64,000 nucleotides of DNA from Mangrovibacterium marinum. GTDB lineage: Bacteria; Bacteroidota; Bacteroidia; Bacteroidales; Prolixibacteraceae. Positions 62,132 to 64,000 of this stretch are shown in pieces; the first letter of the stretch is position 1, and the number at the start of each line of letters is the position of its first letter. Below the pieces are notes generated by a model that saw only the letters and a program-made list of their open reading frames with translations, was not told the origin of the DNA and made no database searches. Location: contig NZ_QAAD01000020.1 of assembly GCF_003046625.1 (NCBI RefSeq), positions 1 to 64,000 on the forward strand, in the 5' to 3' direction. Made by a program: the position numbers and the translations under genes.

Positions 62132-63466
62132 ATGAGAACGGATATAAATGAATTTATGGAAGCCTTAAAGGCTAAAACGCCGGGTGAAACCGAGTTTCAT
62201 CAGGCAGTACAGGAAGTGGTGGAAACAATCTGGGATGTCTATCAGAAGAATCCCCGCTACCAAAAAGCGAAGATCCTGGAACGCATGGTCGAACCCGAGC
62301 GTGTGATCATGTTTCGCGTGCCTTGGGTCGACGATCGGGGCGATGTTCAGATTAATCGGGGCTACCGCGTCGAGTTCAACTCGGCATTGGGACCCTACAA
62401 AGGGGGGCTTCGTTTTCACCCCACGGTAACACTGTCGATTTTGAAATTCCTGGGCTTCGAGCAGACCTTTAAAAATAGTTTGACAACGCTCCCGATGGGT
62501 GGCGGTAAGGGCGGTTCCGATTTCAGCCCGAAAGGAAAATCGGATAACGAGATTATGCGCTTTTGTCAGAGTTTTATGACCGAGTTGCAGCGCCACATTG
62601 GCCCCAATACCGATGTGCCAGCCGGCGATATTGGCGTGGGCGGACGTGAAATTGGTTATTTGTTCGGGCAGTATAAGCGTATCCGGAACGAGTTTACAGG
62701 TGTGCTTACCGGTAAGGGACTGGCCTGGGGGGGCAGCCTGATCCGTCCCGAGGCTACGGGCTTTGGAGCCGTCTATTTTGTGCAACATATCCTGGAGCAT
62801 CTCGGAAAAGATATCAGTGGACACACCTTTGGAATATCGGGCTTCGGGAATGTGGCCTGGGGAGCAATCTCGAAAATTAACGAGCTTGGCGGTAAGGTGG
62901 TCACCATCTCCGGCCCCGACGGATATATTTACGATCCCGAAGGTATCAGTGGCGACAAGGTGGATTACCTGCTCGATTTGCGGGCAACCAATAACGACGT
63001 TGTTGAGCCTTATGCCCAGGAGTTTGGTGCGCAGTTTTTTGCCGGACGCAAACCATGGGAGCAAAAAGTTGATATTGCAATTCCGTGTGCAACGCAAAAC
63101 GAAGTTGATCTGGAAGATGCAAAAATGTTGGTCGGCAATGGCTGCTTTCTGTTGGCCGAAGCCTCGAACATGGGCTGTACGGCCGAAGCCGTTGAATACC
63201 TGTCCGAACATATAAATTATGCACCGGGTAAAGCTGTCAATGCCGGCGGGGTTGCGGTTTCAGGACTCGAGATGACCCAAAACAGTCAACGCCTGAATTG
63301 GACCCGCGAGGAGGTCGACGCCCGGTTGCATCTGATTATGCGCGAAATTCACGAAACCTGCGTGAAGTATGGTCAAAATGGAGCCCGCATAAACTATGTG
63401 AAGGGCGCCAATGTAGGCGGCTTTGTTAAAGTTGCCGATGCGATGCTCGCGCAGGGCATTGTTTAA
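62132..63466 (+). CDS. gdhA: Glutamate dehydrogenase, hexameric NADP type (copy 2)
   Basis: 444 aa, closely related to the preceding gene but diverged throughout. The same catalytic and coenzyme motifs are intact: KGGLRFHPTVTLSILKFLGF, TLPMGGGKGGSDFSP, FGQYKRIRNEFTGVLTGKG and SGFGNVAWGAISKI (copy 1 has SGSGNVAQFAAQ). Both copies therefore look functional. Differences in the coenzyme loop could mean different cofactor preference or regulation. The start at 62132 (MRTDINEF) is chosen over a longer open frame lacking family similarity at its N-terminus. Confidence 0.95.
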   Translation: MRTDINEFMEALKAKTPGETEFHQAVQEVVETIWDVYQKNPRYQKAKILERMVEPERVIMFRVPWVDDRGDVQINRGYRVEFNSALGPYKGGLRFHPTVTLSILKFLGFEQTFKNSLTTLPMGGGKGGSDFSPKGKSDNEIMRFCQSFMTELQRHIGPNTDVPAGDIGVGGREIGYLFGQYKRIRNEFTGVLTGKGLAWGGSLIRPEATGFGAVYFVQHILEHLGKDISGHTFGISGFGNVAWGAISKINELGGKVVTISGPDGYIYDPEGISGDKVDYLLDLRATNNDVVEPYAQEFGAQFFAGRKPWEQKVDIAIPCATQNEVDLEDAKMLVGNGCFLLAEASNMGCTAEAVEYLSEHINYAPGKAVNAGGVAVSGLEMTQNSQRLNWTREEVDARLHLIMREIHETCVKYGQNGARINYVKGANVGGFVKVADAMLAQGIV

Positions 63467-63488
63467 GAATAAGCTCGTTTAAACGAAG

Positions 63489-63526
63489 AAACGGCTGAAA
63501 AGTTAATTGCTTTTTAGCCGTTTTTT
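63489..63526 (+). terminator. Terminator of gdhA copy 2
   Basis: AACGGCT / AGCCGTT stem (63490-63496 with 63516-63522), extended by AAAAG/CTTTT, followed by a T tract. Confidence 0.8.
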
Positions 63527-63610
63527 ATGAATTAGTAATAAGATAATATTCCCAGAACCTTTGATTTCGATAGAACTGCTTTCTTTGTTCGAAATTGTTT
63601 TTCTTGACCC

Positions 63611-64000
63611 ATGTTGATTGATACACACTCTCATATTTATACTGAAGAATTTTTGGATGACATTGACGAAGTTATACAGCGTGCTTACGAAAATGAAGTA
63701 CGCAAAATCGTTCTGCCCAATATCGATAGTTCTACGGTCCGCAAAATGCTGGATCTGTCGGAACAATATCCGCATATCTGTTACCCCTTGATGGGGCTTC
63801 ATCCAACATCGGTGAACGAAGATTACGAGGACGAACTGCAATTGGTTGAATTTTGGTTGCAAAAGCAAAAGTTTTACGGAATCGGAGAAGTCGGTATTGA
63901 TCTGTATTGGGATAAAACATTCGTGACGGAGCAAATCGATGCATTTCGCCGTCAAATAAGAATGGCCATTAAGTATGATCTACCACTTGTGATCCACTTT
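63611..64000 (+). CDS. tatD: TatD-family metal-dependent hydrolase (3' end outside window)
   Basis: First 130 residues of an amidohydrolase-fold DNase. MLIDTHSHIYTEEF (metal-binding HxH at residues 6-8), MGLHPTSV (about 60-67), the GIGEVGIDLYW motif with catalytic Glu (about 92-102), and LPLVIHF (next metal His) at the window edge. The frame is open to the last base and the coding region continues beyond it. Family members are 3'-5' DNases or RNA-quality-control nucleases. ATG start, 144 bp after gdhA copy 2. Confidence 0.93.
   Translation, partial: MLIDTHSHIYTEEFLDDIDEVIQRAYENEVRKIVLPNIDSSTVRKMLDLSEQYPHICYPLMGLHPTSVNEDYEDELQLVEFWLQKQKFYGIGEVGIDLYWDKTFVTEQIDAFRRQIRMAIKYDLPLVIHF

Overview
This 64 kb window is ordinary chromosome from a Bacteroidota bacterium. 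Most likely it is a marine or sediment member of Bacteroidia close to Marinilabiliales/Prolixibacteraceae; the phylum is well supported, the family is an inference. The supporting signs are recurring promoter boxes of the form TAnnTTTG (best at tRNA-Leu, where TTTG-N19-TATATTTG fits the Bacteroidetes sigma consensus), many lipoproteins, a DUF4251 protein, a helix-hairpin-helix outer-membrane barrel, an HU-HIG-type DNA-binding protein, weak Shine-Dalgarno use, and a short-LID adenylate kinase. About 60 genes are present. No insertion sequence, prophage or CRISPR array was seen.

Layout. 1-113 is the tail of a 5S rRNA and its terminator. 0.25-6.5 kb is a minus-strand run (VanZ-like, manC, MutS-like ATPase, PAP2 phosphatase, obg, adk, hpt). 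6.7-12.2 kb holds purE, two outer-membrane proteins, a plsC-like acyltransferase and a DUF4251 protein. 12.3-20 kb holds uraA, recJ, lysS-gpsA, an EamA transporter and an acpH-like gene. 20.5-23.1 kb is a mutarotase plus lipB-lipA. 23.3-28 kb is TPR-EamA-ruvC, then repeats, then ung. 28.1-30.3 kb is an A+T-rich island of three lipoproteins. 30.6-41.2 kb holds a DEAD-box helicase, a FabH-like synthase, lpxH, a thioredoxin-fold lipoprotein, ribF, ahcY, small unknowns, greA and a HIT protein. 41.3-45 kb holds rmuC, an AAA ATPase plus PD-(D/E)XK-like protein pair (possible defence module) and an HU-like gene with a four-site palindromic array upstream. 45.2-52 kb is minus-strand fetAB, clpX, clpP, tig, tRNA-Leu, lptB and tatC. 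52.2-57.9 kb is recQ and leuS separated by a repeat-filled spacer. 58.2-64 kb holds a CBM48 protein, an EamA transporter, a cyclophilin, two tandem glutamate dehydrogenases and a truncated tatD.

The coding content is mostly housekeeping: nucleotide salvage and purine synthesis, lipoate synthesis, tRNA charging, DNA repair, protein quality control and envelope building. The least explained material is between genes. (1) Two arrays of CCTGTG half-sites in strict 20-bp phase, each flipping orientation around the same dyad, both lie in spacers between convergent genes (20.1 and 58.6 kb). (2) Two intergenic element families recur at 11.4, 38.4-38.7 and 54.6-55.2 kb, sometimes as a shared composite. 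(3) Heptamer and octamer tandem repeats nest in a ~165-bp higher-order repeat (26.7-27.2 kb). (4) Four ATASSTAT palindromes lie exactly 22 bp apart before the HU-like gene. Two genes (MutS-like, and the lipoprotein at 29 kb) look disrupted by single-base changes in A/T homopolymers.
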